Shown: positions 14,885 to 24,256, counted from the stretch's first letter. The stretch: DNA of 64,000 nt from Paraburkholderia sp. BL21I4N1 (GCF_002973525.1 NZ_PVEN01000021.1:57179-121178); one strand, 5' to 3'. Program-made: numbers and translations. The notes: a model not told the origin generated them from the sequence alone.

Positions 14885-17735
14885 GGGTAGGTTTGGCCAA
14901 CGGGAGGTTAAGTGATGAATCGTCGGCGTGACCGGCGCGCTCGCTATGCGTCGGAGAATCCGGCTCCTCGTCTTCCAGCACGTCCGGCGCGTCGGGCGGC
15001 GTTTCCACCGGCAGCGTGAACCAGAAGCGCGCGCCTTCGACATGGCCGTCCGCCGCGACCCGGTTGAGCGCGCCGATTGTACCGCCGTGCGCTTCGACGA
15101 TCGCGCGGCAGATCGCGAGGCCGAGACCGATGCCCGGCTTGGCCGACTCCTTCTCGCCGCGCGTGAATTTCTCGAACACGCGCGCTTCCATTCCGGCGGG
15201 CAGCCCCGGGCCGTTATCGTCGACGCAAACGCGCACGAACGACTTGCCGTCCGCGTCGAGCCGTTGCGCGCCGATGGTCAGCGGCGTGTCCGGCACGGTG
15301 TATTTGGCCGCGTTCTCGAACAGGTTCGAGAAGAGCCGCTCCATCAGCACTGCGTCGAGATGCAGCAGCGGCAGATCGGCCGGAAGTTTGACCTGCACCG
15401 GATGTTTCGCCAGCACGCGTTTGCATGCGCGCAACGCGGCACCGACGGTTTCCTCGAGTAGCGTCCACTGTTGATTGAGCTGGAGACTGCCCGCCTGCAG
15501 ACGCGCCATGTCGAGCAGATTCGTGACGATGCCGGTCATGCGCAGCGCCTCTTCGTGAATCGCTTCGACGAGATCGTCGCCGGGTTGCGCTTGCGCATGT
15601 CCTTCGCGCGATTGCGCCAGCATCGACGAAAAACCGACGATGGTCGTCAACGGCGTGCGCAGATCGTGCGAGATCGCGGACAACAGCGAGTTGCGCAGGC
15701 GCTCCGATTCCATATTGACGAGCGCGTCGCGTGCAATGTCCACGTAGTGCACCCGCTCCAGCGCGAGCGCGATCTGCGCGGCAAACGCGTCGAGCATGCG
15801 TTGCTGCTCGGGCACGTCGAGTTCGCGTTCGTCGCGCATCACGACCGCGAGCACGCCGCGCGTGCGCATCGGCGCCTTCAGCGGCAGATACAGCGCGGCG
15901 GCCGCCGGCAATGTATCGGTGCCGTGGCCCGCCGGCTTCTGCTGATCGTAGACCCACTGACCGACGTCGATGTCGAGCAGTTCGCCTTCGAGCGTGACGG
16001 CGGCATCCGGATCCTCGATCTTCTGCTTCACCTGATCGACGCTATCCGGCAACAACATCGCCACGCGCGCGCCGAACACCTCGCTCACGTGACGGCTGCC
16101 GATCTCGACGATCTGCTCGGTGGTCAGCGCCGCGGCCAGTTCGCGCGCCATCGCGTACATCGCGCCGGTGCGTTGCTCGCGACGCCGCGCGACGCTCGCC
16201 TCGCGGCGCAAACTCGACGTCAGATGGCTGATCACGAGCGAGGTCAGCAGCATGCCGAAGAAGGTCAGCAGATACTGCGTGTCCGACACCGACAGCGACA
16301 TGCGCGGCGGCACGAAGAAGAAATCGAACGCGGCCACGCTCAGGAACGACAGCACCACGCCGGGGCCGCGCCCGAGTTTCACCGCCGTGAAGATCACGCC
16401 GAGCAGATACAGCATGACGAGGTTGGTCAGATCGATGTGGTCGATCAGTTGACTCGACAGCAGCGTGATGGCCGTGCAGATCGCCAGTGCGATGCCATAG
16501 GCGCGCGGCGGCGAACGACGTTCGCGCGCGGCGCTCAACGCATCGCGCCATGCGTTCGCCGTGGTGCTCAGCAAATGACGATGCTCGCCGGCGTCCCGCT
16601 CGGACGACGCGCGAATCAGCGTGAGATCGAGTTCGCCGGTCTGTTCGGCAAGCCGCTCGCCCAGCGGACGGCGCAGCCAGCGCTTCAGGCCCGTGCGCGT
16701 CGACGCGCCCGCCACCAGCTTCGACACGTTGCGCGCCTGCGCATAGCCGACCAGCGCGGCCACCGCATCGGTACCCGCGAGCGTCGCGGTTTCCGCGCCG
16801 AGTTCGGCGGCCAGCTTCAGCGCGTTGAGCGTGCGTTCGCGGCGCGCGTCGGGCAGCCGTTGCAGCGCGGGCGTTTCCACATACACGGCGAGCCAGTCGG
16901 CCTTCAGGCTGGCGGCAAGGCGCGCCGCCGCACGCACCAGCATCGGCGCTTCCGGGCCCGGGCCGACGCAAACCAGCAAGCGCTCGCGTGCTTGCCAGAT
17001 GCGCTGGATCGAACGGTCCGCACGATACTCGCGCATCTGCGCATCCACGCGGTCGGCGGTACGGCGTAGCGCCAATTCACGCAGCGCGATCAGGTTGCCC
17101 TTGCGAAAGAAGTTGCGCACCGCGCGCTCGGCCTGCTGCGGCAAATACACTTTGCCGTCGCGCATGCGGTCGAGCAGTTCTTCGGCCGGCAAGTCGACCA
17201 GCGTGACTTCGTCGGCGCGATCGAACACGCGGTCCGGCACCGTCTCCCACACGCGAATCCCGGTGATCTGGCCGACCACGTCGTTCAGACTTTCGAGGTG
17301 CTGGACGTTGACCGTGGTGTAGACGTCGATGCCCGCGTCGAGCAGTTCATAGACGTCCTGCCAACGCTTCAGATGCCGCGCGCCCTGCACGTTCGAATGC
17401 GCGAGTTCGTCGACGAGGATCAGCGTCGGCTTGCGCGCGAGCGCGGCGTCGAGATCGAACTCGCCGAGCTTGCGGCCGCGATACTCGATCTGCTGCAGCG
17501 GCAGCACGTCGAGGCCGTCCAGCAGCGCCGCGGTTTCGCCACGGCCATGCGTTTCGGCGATGCCGACCACCACGTCCGCGCCTTCGTCGTAACGGCGCCG
17601 CGCGGCCTGCAACATCGCGTAGGTCTTGCCCACACCCGCCGACGCGCCGAAGAAAATCTTCAGCCGGCCACGCTGACGCTTCTCTTCGTCGCGTTGCAGT
17701 TTGTCGAGCAATTCATCAGGATCGGGGCGGTTCAT
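14877..17735 (-). CDS. kdpD: Sensor histidine kinase KdpD
   Basis: 952 residues. In order: the KdpD N-terminal domain with a Walker A motif (GASAGVGKT, ~30-38) and VDELAHSN; a universal-stress-protein-like domain (~240-370); four closely packed membrane helices (~395-490); a GAF-like region; HisKA with the phospho-acceptor His in SHDLRTPLTTIVGFSS (~His689); and a HATPase domain ending near GIGLGLAICRAIVEAHGG. It senses low potassium or turgor and controls KdpE. ATG 17735 is used; a TTG two codons earlier is possible. It lies ~196 bases after kdpC, beyond a strong terminator, so kdpDE may have separate expression. Confidence 0.96.
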   Translation of the reverse strand: MNRPDPDELLDKLQRDEEKRQRGRLKIFFGASAGVGKTYAMLQAARRRYDEGADVVVGIAETHGRGETAALLDGLDVLPLQQIEYRGRKLGEFDLDAALARKPTLILVDELAHSNVQGARHLKRWQDVYELLDAGIDVYTTVNVQHLESLNDVVGQITGIRVWETVPDRVFDRADEVTLVDLPAEELLDRMRDGKVYLPQQAERAVRNFFRKGNLIALRELALRRTADRVDAQMREYRADRSIQRIWQARERLLVCVGPGPEAPMLVRAAARLAASLKADWLAVYVETPALQRLPDARRERTLNALKLAAELGAETATLAGTDAVAALVGYAQARNVSKLVAGASTRTGLKRWLRRPLGERLAEQTGELDLTLIRASSERDAGEHRHLLSTTANAWRDALSAARERRSPPRAYGIALAICTAITLLSSQLIDHIDLTNLVMLYLLGVIFTAVKLGRGPGVVLSFLSVAAFDFFFVPPRMSLSVSDTQYLLTFFGMLLTSLVISHLTSSLRREASVARRREQRTGAMYAMARELAAALTTEQIVEIGSRHVSEVFGARVAMLLPDSVDQVKQKIEDPDAAVTLEGELLDIDVGQWVYDQQKPAGHGTDTLPAAAALYLPLKAPMRTRGVLAVVMRDERELDVPEQQRMLDAFAAQIALALERVHYVDIARDALVNMESERLRNSLLSAISHDLRTPLTTIVGFSSMLAQSREGHAQAQPGDDLVEAIHEEALRMTGIVTNLLDMARLQAGSLQLNQQWTLLEETVGAALRACKRVLAKHPVQVKLPADLPLLHLDAVLMERLFSNLFENAAKYTVPDTPLTIGAQRLDADGKSFVRVCVDDNGPGLPAGMEARVFEKFTRGEKESAKPGIGLGLAICRAIVEAHGGTIGALNRVAADGHVEGARFWFTLPVETPPDAPDVLEDEEPDSPTHSERAGHADDSSLNLPLAKPTHE

Positions 17736-17881
17736 GCTCAATGGTTTTCATAGTTGGACGAGCGGCGGTGTGTGCATGGTGGCACGCCGGCGGCCGGCCC
17801 GCAAATAGGGGGCGCGGCGTGCCGCGGTGTATTGCCGTGCATGGCCCGCGGTTCATCACCGTCGCGCTCCGTCAAAAGGCA

Positions 17882-17908
17882 AAGGCGGCGTCGTGCGGAC
17901 GCCGCCTT
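17882..17908 (-). terminator. Stem-loop terminator between kdpC and kdpD
   Basis: A perfect 11-bp stem, AAGGCGGCGTC (17882-17892) with GACGCCGCCTT (17898-17908), and a 5-base loop. On the minus strand it is followed by a T-rich stretch (CCTTTGCCTTTT). It lies 23 bases after the kdpC stop codon and should end or attenuate kdpFABC transcripts before kdpDE. Confidence 0.65.
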
Positions 17909-17931
17909 CGCGAAGCACTACGCGTGCTCGA

Positions 17932-18510
17932 TCAACCGCGCTTCATCTCGTCCAGCGCGAGATTCAGTTGCAGCACGTTCACGCGCGGCTCGCCGAGCAC
18001 GCCGAACTGACGGCCGCTCGTATAACGGTCGACCAGCGCCTGCACGTCGTTGACCGCCAGCTTGCGCGCATTCGCCACGCGTTCGATTTGATACGCGGCG
18101 GCCGCCGGGCTGATCTCCGGATCGAGACCGCTACCCGACGAGGTCACCAGATCGACCGGCACCGGCTTCGACATATCGGTGCCGGCGGCCTTCAACGCGT
18201 CGATACGGCCTTTGACTTCGTCGAGCAGCGCCGGGTTGGTCGGCCCGAGATTCGACCCGCTCGACCCCGTCGCGTTGTACGGCATCGGGCTGGTGGCCGA
18301 CAGACGGCCCCAGAAGTACTGCGGCGCGTCGAACTGCTGGCCGATCAGCTTCGAGCCGACCACCTTGCCGTTCTGTTCGATCAGACTGCCGTTGGCCTGC
18401 TCGTGGAAAGCCGCCTGGCCGACCGCGGTCATCACGGCGGGATAAGCGAGTCCGGTGACGGCGGTCAGCACCGCGAAGATCACGATTAACGGACGGAACA
18501 GATTTTTCAT
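17932..18510 (-). CDS. kdpC: Potassium-transporting ATPase subunit KdpC
   Basis: 192 residues: one N-terminal membrane helix (residues ~5-30, LIVIFAVLTAVTGLAYPAVM) and a periplasmic domain. Family phrases visible are GSKLIGQQF, YFWGRLSA, and DLVTSSGSGLDPEISPAAA (~120-138). KdpC is the accessory subunit that links the KdpA channel to the KdpB pump and helps high-affinity potassium capture. It follows kdpB after 31 bases. Confidence 0.95.
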   Translation of the reverse strand: MKNLFRPLIVIFAVLTAVTGLAYPAVMTAVGQAAFHEQANGSLIEQNGKVVGSKLIGQQFDAPQYFWGRLSATSPMPYNATGSSGSNLGPTNPALLDEVKGRIDALKAAGTDMSKPVPVDLVTSSGSGLDPEISPAAAAYQIERVANARKLAVNDVQALVDRYTSGRQFGVLGEPRVNVLQLNLALDEMKRG

Positions 18511-18541
18511 GATGTTTAATCTCTCTTGAGCGTCAGCGCTC

Positions 18542-20626
18542 TCAAACCCAGCCGAACGCGGCCAGCACCATATCGATCAGCTTGATGCCGATGAACGGCA
18601 CGATGATCCCGCCCAGACCATAGACCAGCAGATTGCGGCGCAACAGCACTGCCGCGCCGAGTGCCCGGTAACGCACACCCTTGAGCGCCAGCGGAATCAG
18701 CAGCACGATAATCAGCGCGTTGAAAATCACCGCCGACATGATCGCCGAGGCCGGCGTGGCCAGATGCATCACGTTCAGCGCGTTCAACGCCGGGTAGGTC
18801 GTGGCGAACGCGGCCGGAATGATCGCGAAGTACTTGGCGACGTCGTTGGCGATCGAGAACGTGGTCAGCGAGCCGCGCGTCATCAGCATCTGCTTGCCGA
18901 TTTCAACGATCTCGATCAGCTTGGTCGGGTTCGAGTCCAGGTCGACCATGTTGCCGGCTTCCTTCGCCGCCTGCGTGCCGGTGTTCATCGCCACCGCGAC
19001 GTCGGCCTGCGCGAGCGCCGGAGCGTCGTTGGTGCCGTCGCCCGTCATCGCGACCAGACGGCCTTCGGCCTGGTGCGCGCGGATCGTGGCGAGCTTCGCT
19101 TCCGGCGTGGCTTCGGCGAGGAAATCGTCGACGCCCGCTTCGGCGGCGATCGCGGCGGCGGTCAGACGGTTGTCGCCGGTCACCATGATGGTCTTGATAC
19201 CCATCTTGCGCAGTTCGGCGAAACGTTCCTTGATGCCGCCCTTCACCACGTCCTTCAACTCGATCACGCCGAGCACGCGCGCGCCCTGCTCGCCCTTTTC
19301 GGCGACCACCAGCGGCGTGCTGCCGCGCCGCGCGACTTCGGCCACGGCGTTGCTGACCTCGTTCGGGAACCGGCCGCCGTTTGCTTCGACGTAGTTTTTC
19401 ACCGCGTCGGACGCGCCCTTACGGATTTCGCGGCCCGGCAGATCGACACCGCTCATCCGCGTTTGCGCGGTGAAGGCGAGAAACACCGCCTGCAGCGAAG
19501 CCATATCGCGTTGACGGATGTTGAAGCGCTGCTTGGCCAGCACGACGATGCTGCGGCCTTCCGGCGTTTCATCGGCAAGCGACGACAACTGCGCGGCGTC
19601 CGCGAGCGCTTCTTCGGTAAGGCCCGGCGCCGGCACGAATTGCGACGCCTGACGGTTGCCCAGCGTAATCGTGCCGGTCTTGTCGAGCAGCAGCACGTCG
19701 ACATCGCCGGCGGCTTCCACCGCGCGGCCCGAGGTGGCGATCACGTTGGCCTGCATCATCCGGCTCATACCGGCCACGCCGATCGCCGACAACAGCCCGC
19801 CGATGGTGGTCGGAATCAGACACACCAGCAGCGCGACCAGCGCGGTGATCGTCACCACGTGACCGGCTTTGGCGGCTTCGACGGAGAACATCGAGAACGG
19901 CAGCAGCGTTGCGGTGGCGAGCAGCATCACGATAGTCAGCGCGACCAGCAGAATGGTCAGCGCGATTTCGTTCGGCGTCTTCTGACGCTTCGCGCCTTCC
20001 ACCATCGCAATCATGCGGTCGAGAAACGCCTCGCCCGGATTCGCCGTGACGCGCACGACGATCCAGTCGGACAGCACCCGCGTGCCGCCCGTCACCGACG
20101 AAAAGTCGCCGCCCGACTCGCGGATCACCGGCGCGGATTCACCGGTAATCGCCGATTCGTCCACCGACGCGACACCGTCGATCACTTCGCCGTCGGCCGG
20201 AATCACGTCGCCGGTTTCGACCAGCACGACGTCGCCCTTGCGCAGATCGGAAGCCGTCAGAATGCGGATCGGCGACTTCGGATGCGGCTCGTTGAGCTTC
20301 TTGGCCATCACGTCTTTCTTCGCGCTGCGCAGCGACGCGGCCTGGGCCTTGGAACGGCCTTCGGCGAGCGCTTCCGCGAAGTTGGCGAACAGCACCGTGA
20401 ACCACAGCCACAAGGTAACCGCGAGAATGAAGCCCGCGGGCGCCTCGGCCTGGCCGCCGAGCGCGGCGATCCAGAGAATGGTCGTCAGAATGCTGCCGAC
20501 GTACACGCAGAACATCACCGGATTACGGAACTGCGTGCGCGGCGTGAGCTTTTTAAAGGAGTCCACGATCGCCGGGCGCAGCAGCGCCGGATCGAACATG
20601 GACCTGGTTGCATTATGTTCAGTCAT
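18542..20626 (-). CDS. kdpB: Potassium-transporting ATPase subunit KdpB (P-type ATPase)
   Basis: 694 residues with all P-type ATPase landmarks: the actuator motif ITGESAPV, the phosphorylation site DKTGTITLGN (~Asp313), the nucleotide-binding domain, and the hinge MTGDGTNDAPALAQADVAVAM. About seven membrane helices are visible. KdpB hydrolyses ATP to drive potassium uptake through KdpA at the inner membrane. The N-terminal start MTEHNATRSMFDPALLRPAI is typical for Burkholderiaceae. It starts 56 bases after kdpA ends. Confidence 0.96.
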   Translation of the reverse strand: MTEHNATRSMFDPALLRPAIVDSFKKLTPRTQFRNPVMFCVYVGSILTTILWIAALGGQAEAPAGFILAVTLWLWFTVLFANFAEALAEGRSKAQAASLRSAKKDVMAKKLNEPHPKSPIRILTASDLRKGDVVLVETGDVIPADGEVIDGVASVDESAITGESAPVIRESGGDFSSVTGGTRVLSDWIVVRVTANPGEAFLDRMIAMVEGAKRQKTPNEIALTILLVALTIVMLLATATLLPFSMFSVEAAKAGHVVTITALVALLVCLIPTTIGGLLSAIGVAGMSRMMQANVIATSGRAVEAAGDVDVLLLDKTGTITLGNRQASQFVPAPGLTEEALADAAQLSSLADETPEGRSIVVLAKQRFNIRQRDMASLQAVFLAFTAQTRMSGVDLPGREIRKGASDAVKNYVEANGGRFPNEVSNAVAEVARRGSTPLVVAEKGEQGARVLGVIELKDVVKGGIKERFAELRKMGIKTIMVTGDNRLTAAAIAAEAGVDDFLAEATPEAKLATIRAHQAEGRLVAMTGDGTNDAPALAQADVAVAMNTGTQAAKEAGNMVDLDSNPTKLIEIVEIGKQMLMTRGSLTTFSIANDVAKYFAIIPAAFATTYPALNALNVMHLATPASAIMSAVIFNALIIVLLIPLALKGVRYRALGAAVLLRRNLLVYGLGGIIVPFIGIKLIDMVLAAFGWV

Positions 20627-20682
20627 TGAATCCTCGAATTTCCCGTTTGCACCTGTTCAGTCGCTGGTTCGTTGGGAGCGGC

Positions 20683-22488
20683 TCAATGCGCGCCCATCAT
20701 CATCAGATGTTCGACACCAGGACCGAGCGCGAGCGCAGGCACATAAGTCAGCGCACCGACCAGCAACACCGTGCCGAGCAACAGCACGACGAACAGCGGG
20801 CCGTGCGTGGGCAGCGTGCCGCCGGTCACGCCGATACGCTTTTTCGACGCCAGCGAACCGGCAATCGCGAGCACCGGGATGATCGTGCCGAAGCGGCCGA
20901 ACCACATCGCGATCGCGGTGAGCCAGTTGTAGAACGGCGTGCTCACGGTGAGGCCGGCGAACGCACTGCCGTTGTTATTGGCGGCCGAGCTGAACGCGTA
21001 AAGGATTTCGGAGAAGCCGTGCGCGCCGGGGTTGGCGATACCCGCCTTGCCCGCGTCCGTCAGCACCGCGATCGACGTGCCCACCAGCACCAGCAGCGGC
21101 GTGAGCAGCACCACGATCGAGACCATCTTCATCTCGTACGCTTCGATCTTCTTGCCGACGTATTCCGGTGTGCGGCCAATCATCAGGCCTGCCACGAACA
21201 CCGCCAGCAGGGCGAACACGAGCATCCCGTACATGCCGGAACCCACGCCGCCGAAGATCACTTCGCCGAGTTGCATCAGCAGCATCGGATAGAGGCCGCC
21301 GATTGGCGTCAGCGAGTCGTGCGTGTTGGCGACCGCGCCGCACGACGCCGCCGTGGTCGCGACCGTGAAGATGCCCGACTGCGCGATACCGAAACGCGTT
21401 TCCTTGCCTTCCGCGTTACCGCCCGACTGCAGCGCATTGGCCGACTGATCGACATGCAAGGCGGTGAAGGCCGGATTGCCGCTCTGCTCCGCGCCGATCT
21501 CGCCGAACACGCAGACGCCGAACGCGATCGTCATCGCCGCGAGCACGGCGACGCCCTGCTTGCGGTCCGCGATCATGCGGCCGAACACCAGCGCCAACGC
21601 CGCCGGAATGATCAGGATCGAGAAGATCTGCAGGAAGTTCGAGAACGGCGTCGGGTTTTCATACGGATGCGCCGAGTTGCCGTTGAAGAAGCCGCCACCG
21701 TTGGTGCCGAGCATCTTGATCGCTTCCTGGGAGGCCACCGGACCCATGGCGAGTGTCTGCGTCTTCACGGGCGTGTCGACCGTCACCGCATTGCCCTTCG
21801 CGTCCTTCACCGGATTGCCTTGCGCGTCGAGCTTCGGCGCGGCGTAGGTGGTGGTTTGCAGCGTCGGCACGTCCTGATAGGCCTTGAAGTTCTGGATCAC
21901 GCCCTGGCTCATCAGCACGGCCGCGATAATCGCCGACATGGGCAGCAGCACGTACAGCGTCACACGCGTGAGGTCGACCCAGAAGTTGCCGATGGTCTGC
22001 GCGGTGTGACGCGCGAATCCGCGAATCAACGCGATCACCACCACGATGCCGGTGGCCGCGGAGAAGAAGTTCTGCACGGTCAGGCCGAGCATCTGCGTCA
22101 GATAGCCGACGGTCTGTTCAGGCGTGTAGTCTTGCCAGTTCGTGTTGGTCACGAAGCTGACGGCCGTGTTGAACGCGCCGTCCACCGTCATCGGGCCGAA
22201 CTGTTGCGGGTTGCCCGGCAGCCACTGTTGCGCGCGCAACAGCACGTACAGGAACAGCGTGCCCAATGCGTTGAACGCGATTGTGGCGATCGCGTAGTGC
22301 TTCCAGCCCATTTCCTTCGACGGATCGACGCCGGCGACGCGATACAGCAGACGTTCGAGCGGACCGCCCAGGCGCACCACGCGCGAACTGCCGTCCATCA
22401 CGGCGCTGAGATAGCGGGACATCGGCACCGCGGCTGCCAGCAGCACGACGATGAAGAGGCCCGCTTGCAGGACATTGTTCGAGTTCAT
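20683..22488 (-). CDS. kdpA: Potassium-transporting ATPase subunit KdpA
   Basis: 601 residues, about ten membrane helices, superfamily of K+ transporters with four repeated pore loops. Clear KdpA segments include SFVTNTNWQDYTPEQTVGYL and the filter-like phrases TNGGGFFNGNSAHPYENP and SAANNNGSAFAGL. It provides the potassium selectivity filter and intersubunit tunnel of KdpFABC. Its ATG overlaps the kdpF stop by 4 bases (ATGA). Confidence 0.96.
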   Translation of the reverse strand: MNSNNVLQAGLFIVVLLAAAVPMSRYLSAVMDGSSRVVRLGGPLERLLYRVAGVDPSKEMGWKHYAIATIAFNALGTLFLYVLLRAQQWLPGNPQQFGPMTVDGAFNTAVSFVTNTNWQDYTPEQTVGYLTQMLGLTVQNFFSAATGIVVVIALIRGFARHTAQTIGNFWVDLTRVTLYVLLPMSAIIAAVLMSQGVIQNFKAYQDVPTLQTTTYAAPKLDAQGNPVKDAKGNAVTVDTPVKTQTLAMGPVASQEAIKMLGTNGGGFFNGNSAHPYENPTPFSNFLQIFSILIIPAALALVFGRMIADRKQGVAVLAAMTIAFGVCVFGEIGAEQSGNPAFTALHVDQSANALQSGGNAEGKETRFGIAQSGIFTVATTAASCGAVANTHDSLTPIGGLYPMLLMQLGEVIFGGVGSGMYGMLVFALLAVFVAGLMIGRTPEYVGKKIEAYEMKMVSIVVLLTPLLVLVGTSIAVLTDAGKAGIANPGAHGFSEILYAFSSAANNNGSAFAGLTVSTPFYNWLTAIAMWFGRFGTIIPVLAIAGSLASKKRIGVTGGTLPTHGPLFVVLLLGTVLLVGALTYVPALALGPGVEHLMMMGAH

Positions 22489-22577
22489 TCAATGTCCTCC
22501 GCGCGCAACAGCGCATAGACCAGATAAGCAAACAGCAGCGCGGTCGCGGCGCCGGACAACCAGAGAATCCAGTTCAT
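22485..22577 (-). CDS. kdpF: Potassium-transporting ATPase subunit KdpF
   Basis: A 30-residue peptide: MNWILWLSGAATALLFAYLV, then YALLRAEDIE. It has one membrane helix and the usual acidic tail of KdpF. It stabilises the KdpABC complex in the membrane. The start codon overlaps the stop of an upstream microprotein, and its own stop overlaps the start of kdpA, in both cases by 4 bases (ATGA), so the three are translationally chained. Confidence 0.92.
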   Translation of the reverse strand: MNWILWLSGAATALLFAYLVYALLRAEDIE

Positions 22578-22687
22578 GACCGCGCTCCCTGCCCACGACG
22601 AAACTGCATCAACTTCTCGCAGCCGGCAATCAATGCAAAGGTCAGCGCGAAAAACAGCACCAGCCCCCCGACATACAGCACATCCAT
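22574..22687 (-). CDS. 37-residue single-pass membrane microprotein ahead of kdpF
   Basis: ATG 22687 has GGAG seven bases upstream. The peptide begins MDVLYVGGLVLFFALTFALI and continues AGCEKLMQFRRGQGARS: one membrane helix (~3-21), then a basic tail. Its stop overlaps the kdpF start by 4 bases. Similar ~35-40 residue peptides occur before kdpF in other proteobacteria, where they carry uninformative names. No function is assigned. The tight coupling and the fact that it is the first gene of the transcript suggest a role as a leader peptide or as an extra small subunit of the Kdp complex. It is easily missed because of its length. Confidence 0.75.
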   Translation of the reverse strand: MDVLYVGGLVLFFALTFALIAGCEKLMQFRRGQGARS

Positions 22688-22725
22688 TTTTGTTCTCCAT
22701 ATCACGGACTTTGGATAGGTGGAAC

Positions 22726-22789
22726 GTTATGCCGAACCGCGTAAAGGCCTGGTCAAAGAGTCCGCGTGCGGTGTAAAAATTGCGTAAAC
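22726..22789 (-). promoter_or_regulatory. kdp promoter region with candidate KdpE operator
   Basis: Reading the minus strand, GTTTACGCAATTTTTACACC (22789-22770) contains two TTTAC half-sites and closely resembles the TTTATAC / TTTACACC arrangement of the E. coli KdpE site. Just downstream are a -35-like TTGACC (22756-22751) and a weak -10-like CATAAC (22731-22726), 19 bases apart. The first gene of the operon starts at 22687. No other gene is seen between 22688 and 23017. Confidence 0.55.
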
Positions 22790-23017
22790 GGAGCGTTTTA
22801 ACTGGGCGGTCGGAAATTAATGGAACAAAGGAAAAAAAGCTCGCTCTTTACGCGGCGGAATATGGCGGCAATGCGGAATTAACGCTGGTCAGAGTGCAAA
22901 ACGATCACGCATAATGGCGCGCCGATATCCTCCCGAATGGCTTTGACTTTCACTGCCACTTCATGCTTATTGAATTGGATTAATCCAGCCGCTCAATTCC
23001 CCTTCAACGCGCTCAAT

Positions 23018-24256
23018 ATGAAAATCGATTCCTCGAATACCCTCAACGGGACCGAACCGCAAGACGACGATCGCCTCACCACACTGGCCGTTCTGGAGTT
23101 CAAGGAATATATCGGCGCCGAGCCGGCGGAAGCCGCACGGCAGCGGCTTATCGAGCATCCGGAGATCCAGTTCGAGACTGGGGCGACGCGGCAACTGCTG
23201 GATTGGCTGATCGCGGAAAACTACACAGATCGGGACACTGAAGAAAAGGCCACGCTTCAGATGCTGCAATGGTCGGAACACCCATCCGTTGAAATCGATA
23301 AGCGGCTGGCCATCCTGATGTTTACTCGCGCCATTGACTCGCGTATCGATGCGCGTTTGCATACCCTCGCCACGGATCGGCAAAAGAAGAAAGCGAAAAC
23401 CAGCTTACTGATCAATGCCGCGGTGGTCGTGGTCATATTGGGCGGCTTCGGTATTTATAGGTTGATGCCCGACTCGACACCGAGTTGCACGTCGTCGTCG
23501 ACCACGAGCGCGCTCGATTCGCTGTTCTTCGAAGGCGCGATGAAAAGCATGGCCGGTGCGCAGATGCTCGCGAATGGCGGCCTGCCGCATGCCCGCAATT
23601 ACCGCGAAGTCGGTTACGACAGCCGCGACCATTCGCGCGGTTGCCTCGCCGATCTCGGAAGCGGCGCGGAGAAGACGCAGATCGGCTATATGGTCCGGCG
23701 CACTCCCGACGACAAAGACAATTTCGCCGTGCAAGCCTTCCCCCCCGAATACATCAGCTCGCGCTACGACGCAGCCACGCTGAACAACACATTCGGCAAG
23801 CCGGTCGGCCGCGAGAACATGGAGTCGGCGATCAAGGCCGCGCTGACCAAAGTGGACGGCCAGATTCATGGCCCGGCGGCACAGTCGCAAAAGGCCGACG
23901 ACGGCGACCAGCCCGCGACGCTCGCCGACAGCGTGCTCGACGTCGTGCCGACCGCCGATTGCAAACAGCTTGCCGACGGCCGCCAGTCCTGCCCGGTGAC
24001 GATCGACTATCGCGACGATCTGATGGCGATCGTCGGCGCGCCGGCGGTGACCAAGGTGCGCGGTGTGTTCGTGTTCGTGAAGAACGGCGGCGAATGGGCG
24101 GCAACCGACGACTTTCCGGAGGCGTTCATGAAGGCGGTGGTCGGTGGGCGGATCGACAGGTTGCAACAGCGCAAGGCCGCAGCGGCAGCGAGCGATGCGG
24201 TGAGTGGCGCGAGTGACGCAGGCGGAGCGAGCGGCTCGAACGAGGCGGCGAAGTAA
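23018..24256 (+). CDS. Conserved membrane protein of unknown function
   Basis: 412 residues from ATG 23018; an upstream in-frame ATG (22937) exists and neither start has a clear ribosome binding site. I do not recognise the family. Residues ~1-125 are acidic, soluble and helical (EFKEYIGAEPAEAARQRLIE). A basic stretch (RQKKKAKT) and one membrane helix (~131-150) follow. The C-terminal ~250 residues contain isolated cysteines (PSCTSSS, RGCLADLG, DCKQLADGRQSCPV) and would be periplasmic if the positive-inside rule holds. The tail is Ala/Ser low complexity. It is transcribed away from kdp and has no operon partner. Confidence 0.7.
   Translation: MKIDSSNTLNGTEPQDDDRLTTLAVLEFKEYIGAEPAEAARQRLIEHPEIQFETGATRQLLDWLIAENYTDRDTEEKATLQMLQWSEHPSVEIDKRLAILMFTRAIDSRIDARLHTLATDRQKKKAKTSLLINAAVVVVILGGFGIYRLMPDSTPSCTSSSTTSALDSLFFEGAMKSMAGAQMLANGGLPHARNYREVGYDSRDHSRGCLADLGSGAEKTQIGYMVRRTPDDKDNFAVQAFPPEYISSRYDAATLNNTFGKPVGRENMESAIKAALTKVDGQIHGPAAQSQKADDGDQPATLADSVLDVVPTADCKQLADGRQSCPVTIDYRDDLMAIVGAPAVTKVRGVFVFVKNGGEWAATDDFPEAFMKAVVGGRIDRLQQRKAAAAASDAVSGASDAGGASGSNEAAK

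Noticed and set aside
15471..17069. 532-codon plus-strand ORF
   Set aside because: It is antisense to kdpD, which has complete sensor kinase domains; the reverse frame has no family features.
18764..20629. 621-codon plus-strand ORF
   Set aside because: It is the antisense shadow of kdpB, rich in His/Arg/Gln, with no recognisable domain; the kdpB frame has the P-type ATPase motifs.
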